A stretch of 64,000 nt of DNA from Nostoc sp. PCC 7107 (GTDB lineage Bacteria > Cyanobacteriota > Cyanobacteriia > Cyanobacteriales > Nostocaceae), in contig NC_019676.1 of the NCBI RefSeq assembly GCF_000316625.1, positions 3,304,501 to 3,368,500 of the forward strand, read 5' to 3'. Below the pieces are notes generated by a model. That model did no database searches. It was not told the origin of the DNA and saw only the letters and a list, made by a program, of their open reading frames with translations. Of this stretch, positions 36,123 through 46,220 are shown piece by piece (positions within the stretch are counted from its first letter, which is position 1; each line of letters opens with the position of its first letter). The position numbers and the translations under genes were made by a program.

Positions 36123-36935
36123 ATGATTTTTACTGCATCTACCCAGAATCGGCCTCAGCCTAGACAAGCATTCACCCACGAACTACAACCTCAAAAGAGT
36201 ATGCTATTAACTGACTTGCGGACAATTTATGAGCGCGATCCCGCCGCCCGTAACTGGCTGGAAATTGTGTTTTGCTATCCTGGACTCCAAGCCTTAGTGT
36301 TGCATCGTTTATCACACTGGCTATATAAAAAAGGCATTCCTTTTTTCCCCAGGTTTATATCTCATCTCAGCCGCTTTTTTACAGGAATTGAGATTCATCC
36401 TGGGGCTGTTATTGGCAAAGGAGTATTTATTGACCACGGAATGGGTGTGGTAATTGGCGAGACAGCAATAGTCGGTGATTATGCGTTAATTTACCAAGGT
36501 GTAACTCTTGGAGGAACTGGTAAAGAAAGCGGTAAACGTCATCCGACATTGGGTAGTAATGTAGTTGTTGGGGCTGGCGCGAAAGTTTTAGGCAATATTA
36601 ATATAGGCGATCGCGTCCGTATTGGAGCCGGTTCTGTAGTGTTACGTGATGTGCCTAGTAACAGCACTGTTGTGGGGATTCCTGGACGGGTGACTCGGCA
36701 AAATAACCTAAATAGCGATGCGCTGGCTCATAATAAAGTTCGAGACGTAGAAGCCGAAGTAATTCGAGCGCTATTTGAACGCGTCAAAAATCTCGAAAAA
36801 CAACTAGAACAATTAAAAACTCAGTCAGCATTAGAATTAACAACTGATGTAAATAATGAACTGGAAATACTCTACAACAGTAAAATAAATAGCGATTCTG
36901 TAATTGAAGACTTTCTCGATGGTGCCGGCATTTAG
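36123..36935 (+). CDS. cysE: serine O-acetyltransferase
   Basis: The 270-residue protein has the CysE N-terminal helices ('[38 protein letters not shown]') and the left-handed beta-helix hexapeptides '[45 protein letters not shown]', with catalytic His in 'DHGMG', then '[18 protein letters not shown]'. It makes O-acetylserine for CysK at 34178. The 26 residues before '[10 protein letters not shown]' look variable, so translation may start at that inner Met. The C-terminal extension after 'VVGIPGRV' (about 70 residues, coiled-coil-like) is longer than in minimal CysE. Confidence 0.94.
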   Translation: MIFTASTQNRPQPRQAFTHELQPQKSMLLTDLRTIYERDPAARNWLEIVFCYPGLQALVLHRLSHWLYKKGIPFFPRFISHLSRFFTGIEIHPGAVIGKGVFIDHGMGVVIGETAIVGDYALIYQGVTLGGTGKESGKRHPTLGSNVVVGAGAKVLGNINIGDRVRIGAGSVVLRDVPSNSTVVGIPGRVTRQNNLNSDALAHNKVRDVEAEVIRALFERVKNLEKQLEQLKTQSALELTTDVNNELEILYNSKINSDSVIEDFLDGAGI

Positions 36936-37062
36936 TAAAACTAGAGGCGTGACTTATCGCGTCTCTAAATATTCTATGGCAAAAAATAAGGACGAGTAAT
37001 CAAACCCATCCCATAAACATCACTCCTTAATTGTGCAAGACCAAATTTTGATGTTCTAAATA

Positions 37063-38076
37063 TTAATAAATTAGAAAATCTGGCCCATAATTACCACTAC
37101 CATCAGGTAAGGAAATTTGCATCAGTTTAACAGCAGAACCTTGCAAATTATACATTAGACCAATTGCTTGACCAAGTTTAGATTCATCGCCATTAGTCCA
37201 AGCAAGTTCGAGGTTATCTAAGACTAATTTAAAAGCATTATTAAATTCATCTAAAAGTGTGCGGACTTCTTCAGATGGATTTTGCCAACCGCCTTGAGGA
37301 ACTTTTGCCATTGGGTATGTATCGGGAAAAGGAATAACATTACCTGCATATTTCCACTGTCCATCAACTTGCTTTATTTCCCGACCCTGGAGAATTTCGT
37401 CAAATTTATAATAATGAGCTAATTCATCACCAAATCCTTCTGCATCTGGTGATAGAGAAGTTCCCTCTCCTTGTACCTTAATTTCAGTAATTGCTTTCTC
37501 TACATCAGCCAGTGTTTTTATAGCAAATAGTTCATGTCCACCAACATTGTAACCACTATTAGTTAGCTGATTGTTTCCAGTCATGGTTGGCTGTAACTCT
37601 TGAAATGCTGCAAGAATGGCATCATAAAAAGCACCGATGGTAGCAAAGGTTTCTTTGGCAAAGCTAATAGCAATGGGATTTTCAGGAAATTCAATTGGCT
37701 TACAAACTTCTTCTAAATAAGTTTTGCTTAAACCTGCTAAATATACAGTTAACCCAGGTCTTACACCTCCTGGTAAAGGGCTAGGATAGCTTGGTAAAAC
37801 CGTACTGATTCTTGGTGTACCGCCAATAGTTGTTAACATATTGGCAACTAATCCCATGTGCAGCATTTCTTCCATTAAAATACTGCGAATTAAACCCGCA
37901 GCAGACGCGCTTAAATCTTTAATAGACCACCACGCACAAAGATATGGAGGTAAAGTAGCTAACTCTAATTCTATTGCTGCATTTAAACTACTTTTGAGCC
38001 AGTCAATATCTCTGTTTGCACTTTCAGTTTGTAAGAGTTCAGAAATTGAAGTGTTCTTAATTGTGGTGAAACTCAT
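37063..38076 (-). CDS. ferritin-like (VioB/iminophenyl-pyruvate dimer synthase type) protein
   Basis: The 337-residue protein has a ferritin-like four-helix region with likely metal ligands: 'LNAAIELELATLPPYLCAWWSI' and 'IRSILMEEMLHMGLVANMLTTIGGTP' (E...ExxH pattern), then 'GDELAHYYKFDEIL'. This matches the ferritin-like domain found in VioB/RebD-type enzymes and many stand-alone cyanobacterial proteins. Substrate and reaction are unknown; no tryptophan-oxidising partner lies nearby. It is on the same strand, 137 bases downstream of the CHAT-STAND-WD40 gene, and could be read through from it. Confidence 0.85.
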   Translation of the reverse strand: MSFTTIKNTSISELLQTESANRDIDWLKSSLNAAIELELATLPPYLCAWWSIKDLSASAAGLIRSILMEEMLHMGLVANMLTTIGGTPRISTVLPSYPSPLPGGVRPGLTVYLAGLSKTYLEEVCKPIEFPENPIAISFAKETFATIGAFYDAILAAFQELQPTMTGNNQLTNSGYNVGGHELFAIKTLADVEKAITEIKVQGEGTSLSPDAEGFGDELAHYYKFDEILQGREIKQVDGQWKYAGNVIPFPDTYPMAKVPQGGWQNPSEEVRTLLDEFNNAFKLVLDNLELAWTNGDESKLGQAIGLMYNLQGSAVKLMQISLPDGSGNYGPDFLIY

Positions 38077-38213
38077 AGATGTCCCTTATCTCTTTATGGC
38101 TGTGAATCAGTTAATATGCGGAAATTCCGTATATTTCGGCTACAGGATAGCTTTAGCTTGATCGTTCAGCCTTCAGTGATAATACTGATAGATAGGTAAA
38201 GTAAAGTCAAGAT

Positions 38214-41200
38214 TTATTGAGCTAAAGAAATATCATTACAGATTTTGCGATCGCTTCCTTCTACATCATCGCTATTCTTTAAGTAATCTTTTACCCATTC
38301 ACAAGCACTAGCCAGCAACTTATTTAAATCAGTTTCTTCAATATTCCACAATCGCACAGTATTATCCCAACTACCAGAAGCCAGAGTTTTGCCATCGGGG
38401 CTAAACACCACAGTGGTGACGAGAGATTCATGGCCAAAATATGTGTTTAAAAGATGACCATCTAAATCCCAAAGTTTGACAGTTTTATCTTTACTACTAG
38501 AAGCCAAAGTTTTACCATCAGGACTGAAAACCACACTTGTTACTTTAGATTCATGTCCTTTTAGGGTATGTAAAAGATTACCATTTAAATTCCAAAGTTT
38601 GATATTTTTATCATTACTAATAGAAGCAAGTGTCTGACCATCGGAACTAAAAGCTATTTGTGCAACTTCACTTTTATCAGACAATGTTTTTACAAGTTTA
38701 CCATTTAAATCCCAAAATTTGATAGTTTTATCTTTACTAATAAGAAGTAAATTTTGACTATCAGGACTAAAAACTACTTGTGTAATTTCACTTTTATCAG
38801 ACAATGTTTTTATAAGCTTACCGTTTAAATCCCAAAGTTTAATAGTTTTATCGCTACTACTAGAGGCAATTGTTTTACCATTAGGACTAAGAGCAATGCT
38901 AGTAACTAAACCTTTATGCTCATCATCTAAATTTATATCTACTTTTTGTGATTCATTACCATGTAAACGCCAGAAGAAAATATTTTTGTCATTAGTAGCT
39001 GCGACTAAATGTTTACTATCAGCAGACAAAATTATTTTTGTAATTATTTTGGCATCTTTAAAAGCTGGGGAAATGGAATTTACCAATGTTAGTTCTGTAC
39101 CATCTAATTTCCAAAGATTAATACTTTTATCATAACCACCAGAAGCTAAAGTTTTACCATCCCGACTAAAAACTACACTTGTCACTGTATCTGAATGCTT
39201 AAGAGGTTGCCCAATTTTGTTTAGCTTCCAAAATTTAATGGTTTTATCTTTACTAGCACTAATTAGTATCCTTTTGTCAGGATGAAAAACAACACTAGTC
39301 ACTGCTGCTTGATGTCCTCTAAAAGTTTGCAACAAGGTGCCATTTAAGTTCCAGTATTTAACTGTGTTGTCGTCGCTTGTAGATGCAAATGTGTTAGTTT
39401 TATAATCAAAAATAATGCTAGTAACAGCCGCTTGATGTCCTGTTAAATTACGTATTTTTTTACCTTGCATATCCCAAAGTTTAATAGTTCCATCTGCACT
39501 GCCAAAGATAACAGTTTTATCATCAGGACTAAAGACTAGACTTGTAACAGTCGCTAAATGATATTGAGGTTTAATCAATGATGGTGATAGTTTATTCTGT
39601 ACATTCCAAAGTTTAAGCGTGCCATCCTCGCTGCTAGAAACCAAAAATTTATCGTCATGGCTAAAAGCAATATTTGTAACGGCTGCTTGATAGCCTTTGA
39701 TAGTTTGTAACAACTCGCCTTGAAAATTCCAGAGTTTAATGGTTTTGTCTTTACTGGCTGTAGCTATAATCTTATTTTTGTGACTAAAAACAACACTGGT
39801 AATTGCATATTTATGACCTTTGAGAGAGTGCAACAAATTACCATTTACATCCCAAAGATTAATATTATTATCACTACCAGCAGAAGCTAAAATATAACCA
39901 CCAGGACTATAAACAATATTTGTCAGTGAATAGTTATTTTTTGTCAGTTTATGTATTAATGTACCATCTAAGTTCCAGAGAATGATTGTATTGTCATTAC
40001 TGGTAGAAGCTAAAGTTTGATTATCAGGGCTAAAAGCAATATTTGTGACTGCATATTTGTGGCCTGTTAATGTATGTAGAAGTTTGCCATTTAAGTCCCA
40101 AAGTTTGACTGTATTATCATCACTTGCAGAAGCTAAAATTTGACCATTAGGACTGAGAGTAAGATGATTAACTGCTGCTTCATGTCCTGTAAGAGTATTT
40201 AAAAGTTTGCCATCTAAGTTCCACAAAATAATAGTATTGTCTCCACCTGCTGAGGCTAAAGTTCCACCATCAGGGCTAAAAGCAACACTAGAAATATCAG
40301 CTTGATGACCATTTAAACTAGTTTGTAATTTTTCAGTACTTAAATTCCATAGTTTAACAGTTTTGCCATCACCATAAGCCAGAGTTTGACTATCTGGACT
40401 GAAGGCTAATAAATCTGTAGCAATATTAATATCTTCACCGTTCTCTTGAGTATTACTTGGAGACTTGAAAGTTTTTTGAAGTTTACTTTTTAACTGTTTT
40501 AAATCCCAAATTTTCACTATATGATCTAAGCTTGCAGAAGCTAAAGTTTTATTATCTGGACTAAAAACCAGACTGGAAATTATATCCTGATCGGCTTTAA
40601 TCGATTGAGAAATCTTTTGAGGTTGGCTTCCTAAATTCCAGAGTTCTATGGTAATACTTTTATTTTTTATATCAGAATCAAAATCTTGTGCTTTTACTTT
40701 AGCAATTGCTAACATCTTACCATCTGGACGTAAAGAAATACTTGTAACAACTTCAGTTCCTTCCTCTTCTGTCAGTAATTTCGGTTCAGATTTTAGTTGT
40801 GTTAAATCCCAAATACTGACATCAAATAAACCAGCAATAATTAAATTTTGACTGTTAGAACTAAAGCTGATTTTTGTAATGACTTCTTCCGATTGCCAAA
40901 CTTGCTTGGAAGTTGAAGTTAAATTTTTATCATCTAAATGTTCCACGTTCCAAATTTTTACCTCACCATCTTCACTAGCAGAAGCAAGAGTTTTGCCATC
41001 GGGGCTAAATGCAAGACTTGTAATAATAGCTTGATGTTCTCGGAGAATTTTTAACTCTTTACCGTGTAAATCCCAAATTCTAATAGTTTTATCAGCACTA
41101 CCAGAGGCAATAATTTGGCCATTGGGGCTAAAAGCAATTGTTTGAATAGCAGCTTCATGTTTAATTAGGCGATTGCGTTCTTTAATTTGATATACTGCTT

Positions 41201-44171
41201 TTTGCAAAGCTTCGATAACTACAGGCTGTGATTGATCTAGTTTTTGCTTACTCTTGCCTACATTAATTTTTTCTAGAATTTCTTTTAATGGTTCTGGAGG
41301 ATGAATCAGTGATAGGGGTTCGGAAAACAAACGTTTAAAGTTATTTTGTTCTTGTCGTTTTTTTCCAGATTTAATTGCTAAGACAACTGACTTTAACTCT
41401 TGATGGGAATTAAACAGCGCCAAAGAATTTAAACTACTAGCCTTGGTTTCATTCAACTCTCCTTTGCGCCACAAATCTAATGATTTAAATAGCAAAGCTG
41501 TAATAATTAAGGTGATAATTGTACCACCACTGATGATAAAGATTGTGGTAATTTCCCGACGGCGACGAGTTATTTTTTCTTTTTCTTGACGCAAGTGAAA
41601 TGCGGCACAAGCAGACACATATTCTGATTCAATTTGATTTAAAAATCCTGATTGTTGTAATAGTTCTTGGGCATCTTCTAATCTTCCGCCGCGATGGGCA
41701 AGATAATTTTCGTCTTTTTGTTGCTTTTCCCACTCTAAGGCGGCTTGGCGAATTGTTTCGCGCAGTTGTAAATTTACACGGTTTTCATCTAGCCATGTAA
41801 TTAACCTTGGCCAGTAGCGAATTAAAGCTTCATGGGCTACTTCGACTTCTTCTTGAAATGTGGCTGAGTCTACACTAACTACTATTAGTCGCGCACCTTC
41901 ACCAGCTAACCGCTTCAAGAGGTTTTTTGTTAATGCTTGCTTGTCGCCTGCGGGAATTAATTCTTCTAAGCCAACTCGGCGGCGTGTATCTCTGCGCTTC
42001 TCACCTTGGACGGCGTTTTCATCTAAGCGAGTTAAGCGGATGAAGATATTTTTGACTTGTTCTTGTTCGTCCGCTGACAAACTATTGTAAACCTCATCGG
42101 CAGTTTGAGCGATCGCCTTCTGCACTCCCCCAATTGCTTCATATTCTAAAATCCGCAACCATTTGCCGTGTCGGCGTTTCCACAACTCTAGCAAGGCGTG
42201 TTGCAACAATGGCATTGCCCCAGGTTCACCTTGCACATCATCTAAAATGTTATTACTCAAGCCAGCTTCAAAGCGTAACCCCACCTGTAAGGCTTGCAAC
42301 TCCATTGCTTTTCGCAACTCGGCGGAGTCCATCGCCCCGATTAATTTTTGGTTAGACTCCATTAACTCTTTGAGTTGGCGGTAAGTTGCACACTCACCCC
42401 AAAAGTCTGCCCTCATGGTAACAATTACAGGCTGTTGCTTAGATAAACTGATTAATTGTTGGATGAATTCTTGGCGCTGAGTTTCATCGCTACACAGAGT
42501 AAATAATTCTTCAAATTGGTCAACTACAATAATTGACGGTTGATTTTGCACCGCAGCTAAACTGACTTGTAATTGTTCTGTGGGGTTATTGCTGGGGGTG
42601 AGATAAGCCAGTGCTAAACCAAGTTGCTTTTCTTGCAGAGTCGGAATTAACCCAGCTAACACTACCGATGATTTACCACTACCAGATGCACCTAATACCG
42701 CCAAAAAATTATGCTGAGTTAACTTTTGTTCAAGTTGGGTAATTAATTGTTCCCGCCCAAAAAAGAACTCGCGGTTTTGTTGGCGGAAAGGATACAAACC
42801 CAAAAATGGACAGCGGCTATCGTAAACAGGTAATTGTTTATTTAAAGCAACAGCATTAAAACTCAAGTCCAGGACTTCCAGCGTCAAATTGTTGACTTCA
42901 ATTAAAGCTTGTTCCCGTTCTTGGTTGGCTTGGGGACTTAAAGTAGTGTTATCTGTGCCAAAAGTGTTGATTAATTTTTGTGCTGGGGTGTGCAGCTTGG
43001 GGTAAAGTATAGGCGATCGCTCTAATAATAATTTTTTTAATTGTTCTAACCCAAACTCAATTTCTGCGGGTGTCAAATTTCTATCAAGTTGGTCACTAAA
43101 TAACGGTCTTCCCCCCAAACGACTAAACAAAGCCGGAACTGTCACATCTTGTCGTTCCGCCAAGGAAGCTGTCGCCTCCTGTAGCGCCGTGTCTACTTCT
43201 CCAGACTCCCGCAGTTGTTTGTAAAAATGTTCTGTTAAAGCTTGGGCTGTTTTGACAGTGACTTTCTCTGTCATGGCGATAACTGCTGGCATACCCAAGT
43301 CTCGCACCAAACGTTGCCCTACTCCACCTAATCCCGCTTCTGCATCTGGATGGGCGCTTTCGCAAGTGCAAAGAAAGGCAAAATGGGGTAGACCTTTAGC
43401 GCCACGTACTAAGCGCAGCCTGTCTAATAAACGCGTGGCTGTAACCGCCTCAACTGTATCATCAGCCTTTGACCAATACAGAACTGTCTCGCCGTTGTCT
43501 AATAATTTGCCGTGGCTAACAAAATGTAGTAATGTATACTGCTTTGTTCTGTCTGTTAAATGAGTACAAAGTTCATCTAAAGTTGGTAAACCAATTGCCC
43601 CATCAACATTGGCCAAGACATCACAGGGAATATCACCCAAGGCAGAACGTACACTTTTTACAGTAGCTTCCACATCAAACAAATCTAATTGATACTTTTT
43701 AGAATCCGAGGGACTAGCTACTAAAACTAAAGCGCGTAAATCTCGCCGTCCAATGGGAGGGAAACGTCGGTCTGTAGTGGCGGGAATATATAAAGAAAAA
43801 GGCACTCGCTGATCAAGTGCTAACATCTGCCAACCTTCATCTAAAGGGGCGCATAACCTCTCCCAACGTAAGGTTCGCAGTTCTTTATCTGTGGCTTCGA
43901 TAAACAGCAAAACCCGCAAACAATCATTACTTTCGCGGATAGCAGCGGTAAAACCATCACGGATTTCATCTTGGAATAAAGCTTTCCCCAAGAGTGTGCC
44001 GTATTTTTGTGGTTGTCCGAGTAAGCTAATTTGTTGTTGTAAATCTGTCTCAGTTAGCTGGAGATTACCCTCCGCACGCAGTGGTAAGAGTGTTCCCGTC
44101 CGACTATATTCGACCACAATCGGCCAGCTATCGCCTGATTTACGTTGGATGATAATCTCAAAAGTGTTCAT
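38214..44171 (-). CDS. CHAT-STAND NTPase-WD40 protein, 1985 residues
   Basis: Domain order: an N-terminal CHAT peptidase with His near residue 219 ('FVSHGKLL') and Cys near 270 ('FLCTCESAH'); a linker; a STAND-type NTPase beginning 'CPFLGLYPFRQQNREFFFGR' with Walker A 'GASGSGKSS' (about 495-503) and Walker B 'IIVVDQFEELF'; one membrane segment near 890 ('IFIISGGTIITLIITALLF'); then about 22 WD40 repeats to the end. Many repeats are nearly alike ('FSPDGKTLAS...KLWDLNG'), while two or three are degenerate. STAND proteins are ATP-driven switches in which ligand binding to the repeats frees the effector, here probably the CHAT protease. It follows, on the same strand, a C25-type peptidase and an alpha/beta hydrolase. 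A conflict or cell-death role is inferred. Confidence 0.93.
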   Translation of the reverse strand: MNTFEIIIQRKSGDSWPIVVEYSRTGTLLPLRAEGNLQLTETDLQQQISLLGQPQKYGTLLGKALFQDEIRDGFTAAIRESNDCLRVLLFIEATDKELRTLRWERLCAPLDEGWQMLALDQRVPFSLYIPATTDRRFPPIGRRDLRALVLVASPSDSKKYQLDLFDVEATVKSVRSALGDIPCDVLANVDGAIGLPTLDELCTHLTDRTKQYTLLHFVSHGKLLDNGETVLYWSKADDTVEAVTATRLLDRLRLVRGAKGLPHFAFLCTCESAHPDAEAGLGGVGQRLVRDLGMPAVIAMTEKVTVKTAQALTEHFYKQLRESGEVDTALQEATASLAERQDVTVPALFSRLGGRPLFSDQLDRNLTPAEIEFGLEQLKKLLLERSPILYPKLHTPAQKLINTFGTDNTTLSPQANQEREQALIEVNNLTLEVLDLSFNAVALNKQLPVYDSRCPFLGLYPFRQQNREFFFGREQLITQLEQKLTQHNFLAVLGASGSGKSSVVLAGLIPTLQEKQLGLALAYLTPSNNPTEQLQVSLAAVQNQPSIIVVDQFEELFTLCSDETQRQEFIQQLISLSKQQPVIVTMRADFWGECATYRQLKELMESNQKLIGAMDSAELRKAMELQALQVGLRFEAGLSNNILDDVQGEPGAMPLLQHALLELWKRRHGKWLRILEYEAIGGVQKAIAQTADEVYNSLSADEQEQVKNIFIRLTRLDENAVQGEKRRDTRRRVGLEELIPAGDKQALTKNLLKRLAGEGARLIVVSVDSATFQEEVEVAHEALIRYWPRLITWLDENRVNLQLRETIRQAALEWEKQQKDENYLAHRGGRLEDAQELLQQSGFLNQIESEYVSACAAFHLRQEKEKITRRRREITTIFIISGGTIITLIITALLFKSLDLWRKGELNETKASSLNSLALFNSHQELKSVVLAIKSGKKRQEQNNFKRLFSEPLSLIHPPEPLKEILEKINVGKSKQKLDQSQPVVIEALQKAVYQIKERNRLIKHEAAIQTIAFSPNGQIIASGSADKTIRIWDLHGKELKILREHQAIITSLAFSPDGKTLASASEDGEVKIWNVEHLDDKNLTSTSKQVWQSEEVITKISFSSNSQNLIIAGLFDVSIWDLTQLKSEPKLLTEEEGTEVVTSISLRPDGKMLAIAKVKAQDFDSDIKNKSITIELWNLGSQPQKISQSIKADQDIISSLVFSPDNKTLASASLDHIVKIWDLKQLKSKLQKTFKSPSNTQENGEDINIATDLLAFSPDSQTLAYGDGKTVKLWNLSTEKLQTSLNGHQADISSVAFSPDGGTLASAGGDNTIILWNLDGKLLNTLTGHEAAVNHLTLSPNGQILASASDDNTVKLWDLNGKLLHTLTGHKYAVTNIAFSPDNQTLASTSNDNTIILWNLDGTLIHKLTKNNYSLTNIVYSPGGYILASAGSDNNINLWDVNGNLLHSLKGHKYAITSVVFSHKNKIIATASKDKTIKLWNFQGELLQTIKGYQAAVTNIAFSHDDKFLVSSSEDGTLKLWNVQNKLSPSLIKPQYHLATVTSLVFSPDDKTVIFGSADGTIKLWDMQGKKIRNLTGHQAAVTSIIFDYKTNTFASTSDDNTVKYWNLNGTLLQTFRGHQAAVTSVVFHPDKRILISASKDKTIKFWKLNKIGQPLKHSDTVTSVVFSRDGKTLASGGYDKSINLWKLDGTELTLVNSISPAFKDAKIITKIILSADSKHLVAATNDKNIFFWRLHGNESQKVDINLDDEHKGLVTSIALSPNGKTIASSSSDKTIKLWDLNGKLIKTLSDKSEITQVVFSPDSQNLLLISKDKTIKFWDLNGKLVKTLSDKSEVAQIAFSSDGQTLASISNDKNIKLWNLNGNLLHTLKGHESKVTSVVFSPDGKTLASSSKDKTVKLWDLDGHLLNTYFGHESLVTTVVFSPDGKTLASGSWDNTVRLWNIEETDLNKLLASACEWVKDYLKNSDDVEGSDRKICNDISLAQ

Positions 44172-44203
44172 TGGAAGTATGAAGTATAAAGTAGTGCATC
44201 TGT

Positions 44204-44328
44204 CCCGCCTCGGAATAAATTCCGAGTCTTATAGCGCAAGTCATCTCAAGATGACTCAAACAAAAAAGTCTTTTATTCCACAAAGCGTGGACTTTGGCTA
44301 TAAGCCTGGAACTTTAGTTTTAGGCGGG
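44204..44328. repeat. multi-hairpin element bounded by CCCGCCT/AGGCGGG
   Basis: CCCGCCT (44204-44210) and AGGCGGG (44322-44328) bound the element. Inside are CTCGGAAT-AA-ATTCCGAG (44209-44226) and AGTCATCT-CA-AGATGACT (44239-44256). It lies just upstream of the CHAT-STAND-WD40 start codon, between that gene and the C25 peptidase gene, so it would be part of a common transcript. Confidence 0.7.
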
Positions 44329-44473
44329 ATGTGGTTAAACATGAAAATTTTTAAGTTGGGGGTGTAATGATTTAAAAATTGAACAAAAAAAGCTAGAGAC
44401 AAAGAAGTTATCTAGCCCCTAGCCTTTAGCCCCTAATACCGTTTCTTGATGAAAATATAATTTATTGGTTGTT

Positions 44474-44501
44474 GTAGAGACGTTGTATACAACATCTCTA
44501 C
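44474..44501. repeat. 28-base palindrome, same family as 5929-5953
   Basis: GTAGAGACGTTGTA and TACAACATCTCTAC form an imperfect palindrome eight bases beyond the C25 peptidase stop. It shares the GAGACGTTG arm with the palindrome at 5929-5953. It could end or attenuate transcription between the two peptidase genes. Confidence 0.65.
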
Positions 44502-44508
44502 TTGTGAA

Positions 44509-46188
44509 TTAACCCAATTTCTTCAGAGTCTCTAATAAACTCATCACAGTAGAAACTGTAACTTGGAGTTTTTGGGTGCGATCGCCTGAAGTTTGATCAA
44601 CAGCTTTGATAAACTGTTCTAGGGCTTGGGTTAAGTTTGTCTGGGCTTGTTGAAGTGCAGGTGTATCAGTTGATGTCTGCGGTGTTGCTGGTGCAGCAGG
44701 TAATTTGATAGATTCAATTACAGAGCGATCGCCTGTAGAATTATTACTGACAACTAGCCTAACTGCGGGATCGCCAATAATTGCATAACTACGAGCATCA
44801 TTATTAGCTGTCCACATTCCCGATAAACTGACGGGATTAGCCATCGCCCCATATTTAATTTCTTCTAGTTCTGTACTGAGGTCTGAAGATAGTTCAGCAT
44901 AGCGTTCGTTGAAATATTCCACCGCTGACCCAACAGGATGTCCTTCAAGTAGACGCTTCAAGGTACTTTGAAAAACTGCCAATTGCTTACCAGTTTTTTC
45001 CCACACAAACGAACAACCCCAAGCCCGTTCTACGTGACCAATCACCGCCAAAGCGCCACCGTTAGGATGACTCAGCAACTTTCTAGGTAGAGGCGCGATG
45101 AAAGATTTAGGTGCAATTTCTAATCTTTGATTGGAACCTTTTTGATGAGCAAATTCATCCAGTTTAGGAGTTCCTGCACCATAACAAGCAAAGTGAAAAG
45201 CAACCAATCCTAATAAACGCGCATCTTTGCCAATATCATCAGCAGAAAAGTAAAAATCTTCGGGAATTGCTTCACGCCAAGTCAACGGGCCTGGCCAATC
45301 TTGACACAATAACGCTCCTTGGTGGCGTAGTTGCTTTTCATGACCATTGGGAAAACCCATACCATGACTCGCAGTAAACAGTAACGCCGGAGTTTCTTCC
45401 CCACCTAATAATCTACCTAAGCGAGCTTTAGTAGCTTCTTCAGCCAGAATACTGTTAACTGTCCACTCATTGTCTTTTTGCTCATTCAGCATCCATTCGG
45501 CTAAAGGCTTAACCAGATTTTCCGCGCTGAGTTGAGTAGCTTTGTCTGCGGCGTTACGCACCCCAAAAAAGCTGGCGCGGCGAGGTAAAGATAAATTAGT
45601 GGTTTCTGCTTGGACTACACTCCGGGCATACTGAGCATATTCCTCTGGTGTATCAAAGTAAATCCGACCCACCGCATACTGCACATCTAATTGATATTGA
45701 AAACGATAGGGAATCGCTTCTGGATCACCCACAATCATTAGATAATAAGGCATTTTGTCTGGGTCGGCTGGGCCTGGGCCAACACCATGACGCGATAAAA
45801 ATTCACCTTTTGATTCCCCTGGACGATAACCTTTGGGGCCTGCGTATTCCTTATAATAATGTTCGTGTTTTTTCGTCGCTTGTCTTTGGCGATGGTCTAA
45901 TAATTCTTTAAGCGCTTCTTTAATTGCTGGGTCAGCATTAAAAGTAAAAATTACGCCCCAGCCTGTTTCTGCTAGGTTTTTTGGGTCTACCCCTTCCATT
46001 GGGGCGTAATGACCTTGTTGATAGCGCGGGTCTTTTTGCTTAAGTTCATCGAGTTCATCAGGGTCAAACTCTTCACCCTGAGCAATTCTCGCTACTTGTT
46101 CAGGTGTTAAAGGCGGTAATAAATAGCCACCAGAAGCCCCATCAATACCATTGAAATGTAGTTCTTCGGTTAGTTGTTCTACGCTCAT
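44509..46188 (-). CDS. C25-like (caspase-clan) cysteine peptidase
   Basis: The 559-residue protein has a caspase-clan core in the C25 (gingipain-like) style: '[23 protein letters not shown]', 'AVGRIYFDT', the catalytic His near residue 274 in '[12 protein letters not shown]' and Cys near 334 in '[14 protein letters not shown]', then '[15 protein letters not shown]' and '[11 protein letters not shown]'. It has no signal peptide, unlike secreted gingipains, so it should act inside the cell. The C-terminal 60 residues are Thr/Gln-rich and then coiled. It starts 32 bases after the alpha/beta hydrolase gene and precedes the CHAT-STAND-WD40 gene, so two caspase-clan peptidases are encoded together. 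Confidence 0.82.
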   Translation of the reverse strand: MSVEQLTEELHFNGIDGASGGYLLPPLTPEQVARIAQGEEFDPDELDELKQKDPRYQQGHYAPMEGVDPKNLAETGWGVIFTFNADPAIKEALKELLDHRQRQATKKHEHYYKEYAGPKGYRPGESKGEFLSRHGVGPGPADPDKMPYYLMIVGDPEAIPYRFQYQLDVQYAVGRIYFDTPEEYAQYARSVVQAETTNLSLPRRASFFGVRNAADKATQLSAENLVKPLAEWMLNEQKDNEWTVNSILAEEATKARLGRLLGGEETPALLFTASHGMGFPNGHEKQLRHQGALLCQDWPGPLTWREAIPEDFYFSADDIGKDARLLGLVAFHFACYGAGTPKLDEFAHQKGSNQRLEIAPKSFIAPLPRKLLSHPNGGALAVIGHVERAWGCSFVWEKTGKQLAVFQSTLKRLLEGHPVGSAVEYFNERYAELSSDLSTELEEIKYGAMANPVSLSGMWTANNDARSYAIIGDPAVRLVVSNNSTGDRSVIESIKLPAAPATPQTSTDTPALQQAQTNLTQALEQFIKAVDQTSGDRTQKLQVTVSTVMSLLETLKKLG

Positions 46189-46220
46189 GTTAGTTACACC
46201 CTGTGATTTTGATTGTTGAA

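Noticed and set aside
43252-43563. Plus-strand frames opposite the CHAT-STAND-WD40 gene
   Set aside because: They are antisense shadows of a clearly coding strand and have no ribosome site or family features.
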